35,467 nt of DNA from a virus. Positions 24,212-30,460 of this stretch are shown here, piece by piece. How positions within the stretch are numbered: the stretch's first letter is position 1; the number at the start of each line of letters is the position of its first letter. The position numbers were made by a program, and so were the translations under genes. The notes under the pieces are model-generated. The model was not told the DNA's origin, did no database searches, and saw only the letters and a program-made list of their open reading frames with translations. The stretch spans positions 1-35,467 of the IMG/VR virus record IMGVR_UViG_3300005600_000058; one strand, written 5' to 3'.

Positions 24212-24374
24212 CGCGGCATCCCCCGTTGTTCCGTTCCTTGACGTGACATTGTGGACGTGGACTATCAACGGTTCTGTTGCCGCAATAACCCCGCAGGCCC
24301 TGATTGTCGTCACCACCGGCGTTTTGTCATTGGCGGCGCTTGGGCGGTCTATTTGGAAAGGTGGCAAGGCGTGA
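24147..24374 (+). CDS. candidate holin, 75 aa
   Basis: The C-terminal half (QALIVVTTGVLSLAALGRSIWKGGKA) forms one membrane span followed by a basic end; a weaker hydrophobic stretch lies at 30-45. Size, the basic tail and an overlap with the endolysin start (GTGA) are typical of holins, which make the lethal membrane holes that release endolysin. ATG 24147 is favoured over TTG 24138. Confidence 0.6.
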   Translation: MSAERTVIAAVGANAAAQGGTSAASPVVPFLDVTLWTWTINGSVAAITPQALIVVTTGVLSLAALGRSIWKGGKA

Positions 24375-25024
24375 AAACCAGCGACAAGGGCGTCATTGCC
24401 CTGATCGGGCACGAAGGGATTGTGCCCGGCCCGTATCTCGATTCCGTCAAGGTGCTGACCTACGGCGTCGGCCACACGGCGGCGGCGGGATCGCCTGACC
24501 CGGCCCGCATGGCCCCCGGCATGCCTGACGATCTAGACGCGGAGCTTGTGCGCGTGTTTGATGTGTTCCGGCGCGATCTTGAGAAATACGAGGCCGCCGT
24601 AGCCAGGGCGATCACGGTGCCGGTTGAGCAGCACGAGTTTGACGCGGCTGTCAGCTTCCATTTCAACACCGGAGCGATCCATCGGGCGAGCTGGGTCAAG
24701 TCGCTGAATGCTGGCGACCGCTCCAAGGCGACGGCGCAGATCATGAACTGGACAAAACCGCGCGAAATCATCCCCCGGCGCCAGTCCGAGCAGGAGCTTT
24801 TCGCAACCGGCAAATACCCGGCGCAGGGCGTGACCGTCTGGGCCGTGACGCCTGACAAGCGCGTGGAGTGGGTTCCGGCCCGCAGGCTGGATCCGCAGGA
24901 GGCCTTGGCGCTCCTGCGCGGGGCAGTGCGACCGGACAACGAGGTTGCGCACGGGAGCGCCGTTCCGTCGATCTGGTTGACCATCATCAACGCAATTTTC
25001 AAACTGTTTGGAGTGAAGAAATGA
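24371..25024 (+). CDS. endolysin, GH24 lysozyme (muramidase), 217 aa
   Basis: The T4-lysozyme-type catalytic triad is complete: E15 in GHEG, D24 eight residues later and T30 in LTYGVGHT, giving E-x8-D-x5-T. The enzyme cleaves the glycan strands of peptidoglycan. Translation starts at GTG 24371 within the holin stop. No N-terminal signal or SAR helix is present, so release depends on a holin. The C-terminus (IWLTIINAIFKLFGVKK) is hydrophobic and amphipathic, an extension absent from T4 lysozyme that could touch the membrane. Confidence 0.93.
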   Translation: MKTSDKGVIALIGHEGIVPGPYLDSVKVLTYGVGHTAAAGSPDPARMAPGMPDDLDAELVRVFDVFRRDLEKYEAAVARAITVPVEQHEFDAAVSFHFNTGAIHRASWVKSLNAGDRSKATAQIMNWTKPREIIPRRQSEQELFATGKYPAQGVTVWAVTPDKRVEWVPARRLDPQEALALLRGAVRPDNEVAHGSAVPSIWLTIINAIFKLFGVKK

Positions 25025-25218
25025 TGATTTATATTCGCATGGCGCTATACCTGATCGGCGGCCTTCTGGCCGGTCAGGGTCTGGCAATCTTCGACGCAGA
25101 AGCCGGGACGATCACGTTTGAAATCGACAACCTAGCGCACGCGCTATCCGGCCTTGCTGCGTTTGTCGGAACGTTCGCTGTAAGCCGCGTTGCGAAGCGC
25201 AGAGGCGGCGCAACATGA
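25021..25218 (+). CDS. small two-span membrane protein, possible holin or antiholin, 65 aa
   Basis: Hydrophobic segments at about 5-23 (IRMALYLIGGLLAGQGLAIF) and 42-55 (LSGLAAFVGTFAV) separated by an acidic loop, with a basic end (RVAKRRGGAT). It starts four bases before the endolysin stop and its own stop overlaps the i-spanin start. Position between endolysin and spanin suits a second holin component. Confidence 0.6.
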   Translation: MMIYIRMALYLIGGLLAGQGLAIFDAEAGTITFEIDNLAHALSGLAAFVGTFAVSRVAKRRGGAT

Positions 25219-25454
25219 TTGGATGGCTGCTATCCGAGGCAGGTGGCTACATCGCAGCGTTTGTCGCTCTGGTGGCGTCTCTGGGCGCTGTGTGGCTGTC
25301 TGGAAGGTCTAGCGGGAAACGTAAGGCGCAGAACGATGCGCTGAAAGACCGGCTGGATACTGTGCAGAAGGCGAAGGAAATTGACGATGACGTTGAAAAA
25401 AGCAGCGACGATGCTGTGCGCTCTGAGCTTGATCAGTGGGTGCGTAAAGAATGA
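25215..25454 (+). CDS. inner-membrane spanin (Rz-like), 79 aa
   Basis: An N-terminal membrane helix (about 9-29) is followed by a charged coiled coil rich in Lys, Asp and Glu (KRKAQNDALKDRLDTVQKAK and onward). This is the i-spanin arrangement: anchored in the inner membrane with a periplasmic coil that contacts the o-spanin and fuses the membranes at the last step of lysis. The o-spanin gene starts inside it in another frame. Confidence 0.78.
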   Translation: MIGWLLSEAGGYIAAFVALVASLGAVWLSGRSSGKRKAQNDALKDRLDTVQKAKEIDDDVEKSSDDAVRSELDQWVRKE

Positions 25455-25572
25455 ATGCGACTGGGCAACGCCGATCCGCCCTAGCGCCGCAGATGCGCTG
25501 ACTGATGATCTTGCGCGCCAGATCCTAACCAACAACAAAAAGGGCGCCCAGTTTTGCGGCTGGACGCCGTAG
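25387..25572 (+). CDS. outer-membrane spanin lipoprotein (Rz1-like), 61 aa
   Basis: A short basic N-terminus (MTLKKAATML), a hydrophobic core and a lipobox ISGC with C19 as the lipidated residue indicate a signal-peptidase II lipoprotein. The mature part carries CDWATPIRPS, a DALTDDLARQIL segment and a final CGW, a pattern that recurs in small phage lysis-region proteins. AAGGA lies eight bases before ATG 25387; a TTG at 25381 is less likely. The gene overlaps the i-spanin by 68 bases in a different frame and ends one base before the leftward operon. Confidence 0.78.
   Translation: MTLKKAATMLCALSLISGCVKNECDWATPIRPSAADALTDDLARQILTNNKKGAQFCGWTP
25537..25568 (-). terminator. leftward rho-independent terminator inside the o-spanin gene
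   Basis: Read leftward, a nine-pair stem (GGCGTCCAG / CTGGGCGCC, with one U-G wobble) and an 8-base loop are followed by CTTTTTGTT. In the rightward RNA the wobble becomes a C-A mismatch and no T-run follows, so the signal fits leftward termination just past the last early gene. Confidence 0.72.
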
Positions 25573-25573
25573 G

Positions 25574-25927
25574 TTATTTTCCATTCAGTGCTGCGCGCAG
25601 ATTGTTGCGAATGAGTATCGCCACCCCGCGAACGTCCTTGTCTGCTACTTGGTTCGTCTCTACGGCACCGCGTATTCCGTCCGCGTATCTTGCCGCCCGC
25701 TCCATTGCCTCCCGGAGCCGCTTGTTCTCCTCCTCTAGGGCGGTGATGGTGTCGGCGCGGGTGTTCCAAGCGCGATGAGGTGCGTACTCGTCATTTCTTG
25801 GTTGCCCTTTCTTGGCGTCTGGGCCGTAACATCCGCATTCAAGGCACTCCAAATACAGGCGCGACGTCTGAATGGTGTTGCTCTGGCCGCAGAACGGGCA
25901 CGGTTTCAGTTCCGGTGCGTCACCCAT
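25574..25927 (-). CDS. Lar-like zinc-ribbon protein, 117 aa
   Basis: The N-terminus has LKPCPFCG with C10 and C13 and a second pair C28/C31 (CLECGC), the zinc ribbon of the Lar family, whose founding member modulates type I restriction. Family membership is short-motif based and many phage members have unknown roles. A Glu/Arg-rich helix (ALEEENKRLREAMERAAR) follows. It is the last gene of the leftward operon, and overlaps its upstream neighbour by 8 bases. Confidence 0.7.
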   Translation of the reverse strand: MGDAPELKPCPFCGQSNTIQTSRLYLECLECGCYGPDAKKGQPRNDEYAPHRAWNTRADTITALEEENKRLREAMERAARYADGIRGAVETNQVADKDVRGVAILIRNNLRAALNGK

Positions 25928-26783
25928 CGCTCTGCTCCTCCTTGGCTAGGGCGCGGAGGCCCGCTTGCATTACACCGTCATAGAACGACGCCGGGAACGG
26001 CATCCGGCCTTGCTCGTCGTGAACGTAGTTGCACATCGCCTGCATGGCCTTTGAGTTGCCGTATCCTGCCCAGCGGTTTGCCAGCAGCACCCGCGCCGCC
26101 TCCTGCACGGTTACTTCGCGCTGTGCCGAACCGCGTATAATAGCCGATGCCTTGTCTGCGTGTTCCTGCCAATCTTCGCTCGGGGCGTCCATCTGGATGC
26201 TGCGGCTAGAGACAAATAGCGGGGCAGGGGTGGTGTCCTTGAGGGCGTCGATGGCAGCAGAAATTGAAGCGCACGTCGTCATGGAGATTAGGCGACATTG
26301 AGCGTCTTCGTCGTTGTTGCACAGTAGGCTTGCGTTCCGATAATCCTTGTGCATTTCATACTCGATGTCCACCACGCGCGCAGCTTCCTCCAGCGTCTCA
26401 TTCCGGGCCGCTGCGAGTTGGTCGCGCAGGGCGTCGCGCTCAGCTTTCACCGCATTGAACTCCCGGCGCAGCTGGCGCAGTTCTTCCGTGTTGTCCTTGA
26501 GGGCCTTTTCGCGGAGAAGGGCGGCGTCGCGCTCGGCAACCACTTTATTGTGTCCGCCGATCATGCCTAAGAGGCAATCCCACGCGGCTTTCGCTGTATC
26601 TTCTGGGGACAGCTTGTCACTGACCTTGATCCGGCCATTTTCGAAAAATGTAAAGGCTGGCTCAGGAGAATCAAAGCGGTCAAACGCTACCCCCTTTGGC
26701 GGAGACTGCAGTCCGAAACTTTCGCTAACATCCTTGACAAAATCAACGCCTTCCCGGCTCGTGTCTGTGGTTGGTGGGGTCAT
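25920..26783 (-). CDS. hypothetical protein with central coiled coil, 287 aa
   Basis: Residues about 80-135 form a long charged helix (VAERDAALLREKALKDNTEE and onward) with an EETLEEAARVV-type block, common in phage accessory proteins. The C-terminal ~80 residues (VQEAARVLLANRW ... ASFYDGVMQAGLRAL) look like a small separate helical domain found in several phage proteins. No catalytic motif is seen. Start and stop are linked to neighbours by ATGA-type overlaps. Confidence 0.7.
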   Translation of the reverse strand: MTPPTTDTSREGVDFVKDVSESFGLQSPPKGVAFDRFDSPEPAFTFFENGRIKVSDKLSPEDTAKAAWDCLLGMIGGHNKVVAERDAALLREKALKDNTEELRQLRREFNAVKAERDALRDQLAAARNETLEEAARVVDIEYEMHKDYRNASLLCNNDEDAQCRLISMTTCASISAAIDALKDTTPAPLFVSSRSIQMDAPSEDWQEHADKASAIIRGSAQREVTVQEAARVLLANRWAGYGNSKAMQAMCNYVHDEQGRMPFPASFYDGVMQAGLRALAKEEQSDG

Positions 26784-26977
26784 TGGTCGTCTCCGATAAG
26801 CTGGTATCCATTTGGCATTAAGGCAGAATATCCGACTTCGCGCACAAGGTTCGCCGCATCATTTCTCAGTGGTTCGTCACTGATCCACCAGCGCCTGAAA
26901 AACGATCTCCACCCCTTCCGCTCGACGGCCATGTTATGAAGAATAGTGAGCGCTCTAATTTCTTGCTCTCTTGTCAT
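26780..26977 (-). CDS. small hypothetical protein, 65 aa
   Basis: ATG 26977 overlaps the upstream stop (TGATG) and is preferred to a GTG one codon earlier. The product is basic and tryptophan-rich in the middle (GWRSFFRRWWISDEPLRND). No family recognised. Conserved overlap at both ends supports translation. Confidence 0.62.
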   Translation of the reverse strand: MTREQEIRALTILHNMAVERKGWRSFFRRWWISDEPLRNDAANLVREVGYSALMPNGYQLIGDDQ

Positions 26978-27342
26978 CACTTCACCCCTAACGATGCGAG
27001 GATGCGGCGGGAATAGTCGGCTTGGGCAATCGCCTGAAACTCTTCGGGGTCAATGTACTCGTGCCATTCCACGGCATATCTAGTGCAAGCTCCATCGTCA
27101 GTCAGGTGAAGATACATCAGCAACGCTCCGCCAGCGCTGTCTTCGTCTTGGTGTATCGAGTATGTGCCGATTGGGGTCTTCGCTTGGCAAATCATTCCGT
27201 ATTCACAGGCCCAACCCCACTCCAAAGGCTTCACCGCGCCCTTGAGCAGTTCGTAATCCGCATCGGTGGCGTTCCAGTTGTCTACAGCCCTGTTGCCGCA
27301 AATGGTTGATGCAATCTGTTCTCTCAAGCTCAGGTCAGTCAT
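26977..27342 (-). CDS. hypothetical early protein, 121 aa
   Basis: The product contains VKPLEWGWACEYGMICQAKTP and later YAVEWHEYIDPEE, the W/E-rich arrangement seen in many small uncharacterised phage proteins that begin a beta domain with KPLEW. No active-site motif. ATGA overlaps on both sides. Confidence 0.66.
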   Translation of the reverse strand: MTDLSLREQIASTICGNRAVDNWNATDADYELLKGAVKPLEWGWACEYGMICQAKTPIGTYSIHQDEDSAGGALLMYLHLTDDGACTRYAVEWHEYIDPEEFQAIAQADYSRRILASLGVK

Positions 27343-27644
27343 GGTGTCACCTCAACGCTATCGGCGCGACCCTGGGCAGTTTCGCGCATGTAGAACTGCC
27401 GCAGCTTATTGATCGCAGTCGGTTCGTCGGCACCTGTGGTCGTCAGCCACACGCCGTTATATTTCAATCGCACCAGATAGAGTGGGCCGTTCGTTTGCCG
27501 ATACGCCTGGATCTCGGGGGTCGGACGGGCGTCCGGTTTCAGCACGCGCCGCGGCTGTCCGGGATCGTCCGGCGGTGCGGGCATCATGACAGCAGCGGGT
27601 CGTTTATCGCCAAACGTTTGCGATTTCGGTACGGGCATTTTCAT
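27339..27644 (-). CDS. hypothetical early protein, 101 aa
   Basis: A proline-rich, unstructured N-terminal half (MPAPPDDPGQPRRVLKPD) precedes a compact beta/helix part (GPLYLVRLKYNGVWLTTTG, then AINKLRQFYMRET). The N-terminal hexapeptide MKMPVP is the same as in the gene just upstream. ATG overlaps the upstream stop. Confidence 0.64.
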   Translation of the reverse strand: MKMPVPKSQTFGDKRPAAVMMPAPPDDPGQPRRVLKPDARPTPEIQAYRQTNGPLYLVRLKYNGVWLTTTGADEPTAINKLRQFYMRETAQGRADSVEVTP

Positions 27645-27943
27645 TCTTCCACCGCCTTTTCCAGATCCTCATGGATGCTTTTCAGTTTTTCGGTCGCGTC
27701 GTCGGGAATCTCACATTCGGCAATAACTTCCCAGAGCGCGTCGGCAATCTTTTCGACATCGGAAAGGAGGTTGTCCAATGCGTCCTGTGCCTCGCTTTCG
27801 TCCGCACTGGCGCGCAGGTCGTCCAGTTCATCCCACACCCGTACCAGGTTCGGATGGAGTTCGCGCAGATAGTCGGTCGTGTCGGTCTGGTACTCGGTCA
27901 GCACTTCCAACTTGCGAGCGCTCCACGGCACAGGCATTTTCAT
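27641..27943 (-). CDS. hypothetical acidic helical protein, 100 aa
   Basis: The product is acidic and helical (LDDLRASADESEAQDALDNL, DVEKIADALWEVIAE), with no cysteine pairs or membrane segments. A longer reading from 27997 is possible, but ATG 27943 overlaps the stop of the small membrane gene upstream, the usual junction type here. Acidic helical proteins of this size in early operons are sometimes inhibitors of host factors; nothing specific is visible. Confidence 0.65.
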   Translation of the reverse strand: MKMPVPWSARKLEVLTEYQTDTTDYLRELHPNLVRVWDELDDLRASADESEAQDALDNLLSDVEKIADALWEVIAECEIPDDATEKLKSIHEDLEKAVEE

Positions 27944-28056
27944 GGCTGAAACCCCCACATCACGAACCCAACGGCAACCCAGCCGCCGACCAGACACAGC
28001 GCGCCGATCACGTCGCCCAGCGCCACATTGCGCATCGCTTGCTTGATCTGTTTCAT
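27940..28056 (-). CDS. tiny membrane protein, 38 aa
   Basis: A 38-residue product (MKQIKQAMRNVALGDVIGAL, then CLVGGWVAVGFVMWGFQP) has a basic amphipathic N-terminus and one membrane helix. Its ATG follows the upstream stop by one base (TGAGATG) and its TGA overlaps the next ATG, so it fills what would otherwise be the only gap in this part of the operon. A GGATGTGAG precedes the start. Confidence 0.62.
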   Translation of the reverse strand: MKQIKQAMRNVALGDVIGALCLVGGWVAVGFVMWGFQP

Positions 28057-28057
28057 C

Positions 28058-28336
28058 TCACATCCCCAACGCTTCGCAATACATGTACAGCACCGCCTCT
28101 TCTTCGGCGATGTCGTCCTTGTCCCGCTTGCGCAGGGCGATCACCTTGCGCATGACCTTGGTGTCATAGCCGCGCGCCTTGGCTTCGGCCATCACCTCTT
28201 TCTGCTGTTCGGCGATGTCCTTCTTCTCCGCGTCCAGACGTTCGAAACGTTCGACGAACTGGCGCAGTTCGCCAGCGGTCACGCGGTAGTTTTCCGACTT
28301 CTCGTCGGCGCCGCTGTTGTGCCCGATAGTGCTCAT
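28058..28336 (-). CDS. GapR-like DUF2312 DNA-binding protein, 92 aa
   Basis: The sequence from LRQFVERFERLDAEKK through DIAEQQKEVMAEAKARGYD and KVIALRKRDKDDIAEEEA is the full DUF2312 domain. The family includes GapR of Caulobacter, a nucleoid protein that clamps overtwisted AT-rich DNA ahead of replication forks and assists topoisomerases. A phage copy may support phage replication or chromosome takeover. The first ~17 residues (STIGHNSGADEKSEN) are a short disordered tail. Confidence 0.92.
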   Translation of the reverse strand: MSTIGHNSGADEKSENYRVTAGELRQFVERFERLDAEKKDIAEQQKEVMAEAKARGYDTKVMRKVIALRKRDKDDIAEEEAVLYMYCEALGM

Positions 28337-28731
28337 TCCGCTGTCTCCTTAATAGTCAAAATCGTTGCGGCGGCGTATATAATCGCCCCGCGCAGTTCGT
28401 TGATCGCCCGATCCGGTTCGCCGCGCTTGCACATGCCCAGCGCCTCCTGCGTCTTTTTCATGACCTGTTGGGCCGGGCCGCCCGGGCCGCACATACGCGA
28501 CAGGTCCATGATCGGCTGATCCATGAACGGCTTGTCGTTGGCGTGCCGCTCCTTACCTTTGCCGTCCTGCGACTGTTTCAGCGCCTCGATCAACTCGCTA
28601 AACAGGGGCTCGTATCCTGGCACGACGCGGACGGGTAAATAATCGGTCGGGCAATGCTTGGCAAACTCGGCCAGCGGCGACGGTTCGCCATCCCAGTCGA
28701 GCGGTTCGAGTGCTTGGGGGTCGTCAGACAT
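28333..28731 (-). CDS. hypothetical early protein, 132 aa
   Basis: The middle (RHANDKPFMDQPIMDLSRM, then GPGGPAQQVMKKTQEALGM) is a pattern shared by uncharacterised proteins of other phages; the C-terminus (AINELRGAIIYAAATILTI) is helical and somewhat hydrophobic. No enzyme motif is visible. The gene sits between the VRR-NUC and GapR-like genes with overlaps at both ends, suggesting a role in DNA metabolism. Confidence 0.66.
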   Translation of the reverse strand: MSDDPQALEPLDWDGEPSPLAEFAKHCPTDYLPVRVVPGYEPLFSELIEALKQSQDGKGKERHANDKPFMDQPIMDLSRMCGPGGPAQQVMKKTQEALGMCKRGEPDRAINELRGAIIYAAATILTIKETAE

Positions 28732-29251
28732 TGTTGAAAATCCTTCTCATATCGTCCGCAGATTGCGCGAATCCGGCAACGCCGCCGAATGCTGTTACGC
28801 TGTTCATAAACGCCGCCTGGGCCTGCGCGCGCCTGTCGCCGGGGGTCAGGTGCCACCCGGGCGTCTTGACCTCCACAGCGGCGAATACGCCCAGCGTCCG
28901 CCCGATGTGGTCGCCAGTGACCAGTGTCGGCACGATCCCGATCAGGTCTGACGATTTCCACGCAGCGTTTACCCGTGCGCTGTCGTTGCCCAGACCGAAC
29001 CGTACATGGCGCGGCGGGGCGTTCGGGTTCTTCGGGTCGACGATCTGCGCCGCGCCGTTGTTGTTGCGCCACAGCGGCGCCCGGTACTCTTTCGAGGCGG
29101 TCAGCCTGATATCCGCCTGGATGGCGCTTTCCGACCGCTGACCCGGTTCGGGCTGCACGTAACTGTGCGGCTGAACCATTTCGTCAAACTCCTGTTGCGC
29201 TTGCGGCGGCAAGACGTGCCACCAGCGACGGGACCATTCATGCAGGTTCAT
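28724..29251 (-). CDS. VRR-NUC-type nuclease, 175 aa
   Basis: The PD-(D/E)XK core of the VRR-NUC family is readable: E41 in ESAIQADI, the WRNNNG turn (61-66), S101/D102 in SSDLIG, the EVK of AAVEVKT (127-129), and a QAAFMN helix with Q145. Family members act on branched or flapped DNA. It lies between the HD phosphohydrolase and a conserved unknown gene. A role in resolving replication or recombination intermediates before packaging is inferred. Confidence 0.82.
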   Translation of the reverse strand: MNLHEWSRRWWHVLPPQAQQEFDEMVQPHSYVQPEPGQRSESAIQADIRLTASKEYRAPLWRNNNGAAQIVDPKNPNAPPRHVRFGLGNDSARVNAAWKSSDLIGIVPTLVTGDHIGRTLGVFAAVEVKTPGWHLTPGDRRAQAQAAFMNSVTAFGGVAGFAQSADDMRRIFNNV

Positions 29252-29777
29252 TGTGCAACTCCTGCATGATCAATTCGAACCGCTGGCGCATGGCGCCTTG
29301 CCAGTAAGGGAAATCATCGGCCAGCCATTCGGTTGCCGTAACCCGCTGACCAAATGCCACATGCAGCGGGTCGGCGGAATCATACGGCTCCCAATCAGGT
29401 TGCGGATTGGCGATAAACTCGGCCTCGGCGGCAAGAATCGCCTGATCGTAAACGTGAACATCGGGCGCTTGCAGGGCGTTCATCCCCGCGACGCGACTGA
29501 TGTTCAGAGCGTGACAAATTCGAGTCATAACGCGCGATTCAATTGGCGCATATGCTGCCGCAATCTCGGGCACCTTTTTCACAATCGGTAGCAGATCGCC
29601 GGTAAACGCCTCGGGCGCATCGTGCAGCCACAGTGCAAGCTGCAACGCTAACGGGGCGCCGTCCTTTCGCGCCTGATCGACCATGTGGACGGTGTGTTCG
29701 GCGACGCTGTAAAAGCGCCGCACGTCACCACCAAACCGACACTGCATCGATAGGTTTTTGCAAATTTTATCGAGCAT
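29238..29777 (-). CDS. HD-domain nucleotide phosphohydrolase, 179 aa
   Basis: H28 in AEHTVH, the HD pair H52-D53 in LWLHDAPEAF and D111 in YDQAILAAEAE form the metal site of HD phosphohydrolases of the YfbR / dATPase group; CRFGGDVRRFYSVAEH is the family N-terminal signature. Such enzymes remove phosphate from deoxynucleotides and reshape the nucleotide pool. Some Z-genome phages use an HD enzyme (DatZ) to deplete dATP. ATG 29777 in the upstream stop is preferred over an upstream GTG. Confidence 0.85.
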   Translation of the reverse strand: MLDKICKNLSMQCRFGGDVRRFYSVAEHTVHMVDQARKDGAPLALQLALWLHDAPEAFTGDLLPIVKKVPEIAAAYAPIESRVMTRICHALNISRVAGMNALQAPDVHVYDQAILAAEAEFIANPQPDWEPYDSADPLHVAFGQRVTATEWLADDFPYWQGAMRQRFELIMQELHNEPA

Positions 29778-30406
29778 CACACGTTCCACCGATAACCCAT
29801 AAGGGTACCACTCATGCGGTCAGATGCTTTGAACTCGACCGCCATCGGCGCGCCTTCTTCCGCACCCGGCCAGATCTTGACCGCCTTTTTCGGCTCGATT
29901 ACATCCGACGCCTTCATCAGTTTTTGAAACACCTTCGGGTCAAACGCGCACGGCCCGCCGACCTCTTTTTTCGCAATAACGCGCCTCCAGTCCGGGAACG
30001 TTCCGTCGATCTGCTCGAACTCACAGACCCCGACGCGCGGGCAGGTGTCGCCCGCGTTGTACGCCACGAATTGAAGAATGCCGGTCGCGGTGTCGCCGTA
30101 CACCCAAATATCGCCCGCTGACGATTTCGCTTTAAACGCCTTGTCGGTCACATCGGTCGAGAGGATAAACCCCGACTCCTGCGTGGCACAGTCTTCGCCG
30201 ACAAATGCGGCGTCCAAGGCCTCGATTGCCACCATCACATGCCCGTCAAGACCGACCAGCTTGATTGCGACATCGGCCCAATCAACAAACACGCCCCGCA
30301 GATAATAGCGCGTCTGTTCGGTGCTGGCGCATTGAAAAGCCGCACGAATGTCGTCCGCAGGTAGGAAAAATGTCGTCGCGGTGCGTTCGATTTTAACAGT
30401 CTTCAT
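29777..30406 (-). CDS. beta-clamp-like protein (short, about two domains), 209 aa
   Basis: Three signatures of bacterial DnaN domain II and III appear in order: TRYYLRGVFVD (32-42), IKLVGLDGHVMVA (48-60), and DGTFPDWRRVIA (134-145); the last residues (SGTLMGYRW) align with the C-terminal VxMPMR region. The protein therefore resembles a sliding clamp lacking domain I. AGGAG at 30413-30417 is six bases from ATG 30406, while ATG 30412 would have no spacing, so 30406 is the start. It lies downstream of the DNA polymerase gene and has its own promoter. Clamp function is inferred from likeness. Confidence 0.75.
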   Translation of the reverse strand: MKTVKIERTATTFFLPADDIRAAFQCASTEQTRYYLRGVFVDWADVAIKLVGLDGHVMVAIEALDAAFVGEDCATQESGFILSTDVTDKAFKAKSSAGDIWVYGDTATGILQFVAYNAGDTCPRVGVCEFEQIDGTFPDWRRVIAKKEVGGPCAFDPKVFQKLMKASDVIEPKKAVKIWPGAEEGAPMAVEFKASDRMSGTLMGYRWNV

Positions 30407-30421
30407 AATCATCTCCTGTTT

Positions 30422-30454
30422 CTGTTATCCTTTATTAGCCGGTTTAGATAACAG
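30422..30454 (-). promoter_or_regulatory. operator-like inverted repeat over the clamp promoter
   Basis: CTGTTATC at 30422-30429 and GATAACAG at 30447-30454 are exact 8-bp complements separated by 17 bases. One half touches the -35 box, the other lies around the expected transcription start, so a bound dimer would block polymerase. Which protein binds is unknown. Confidence 0.55.
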
Positions 30455-30460
30455 TGTCAA
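30432..30460 (-). promoter_or_regulatory. strong sigma70-type leftward promoter
   Basis: On the reverse strand TTGACA (30460-30455) and TAATAA (30437-30432) are separated by 17 bases, the ideal spacing. Transcription would start near 30425 and give a leader of about 20 bases holding only the AGGAG ribosome site of the clamp-like gene. It overlaps the end of the zinc-ribbon gene and drives genes 30406 to 25574. Confidence 0.78.
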
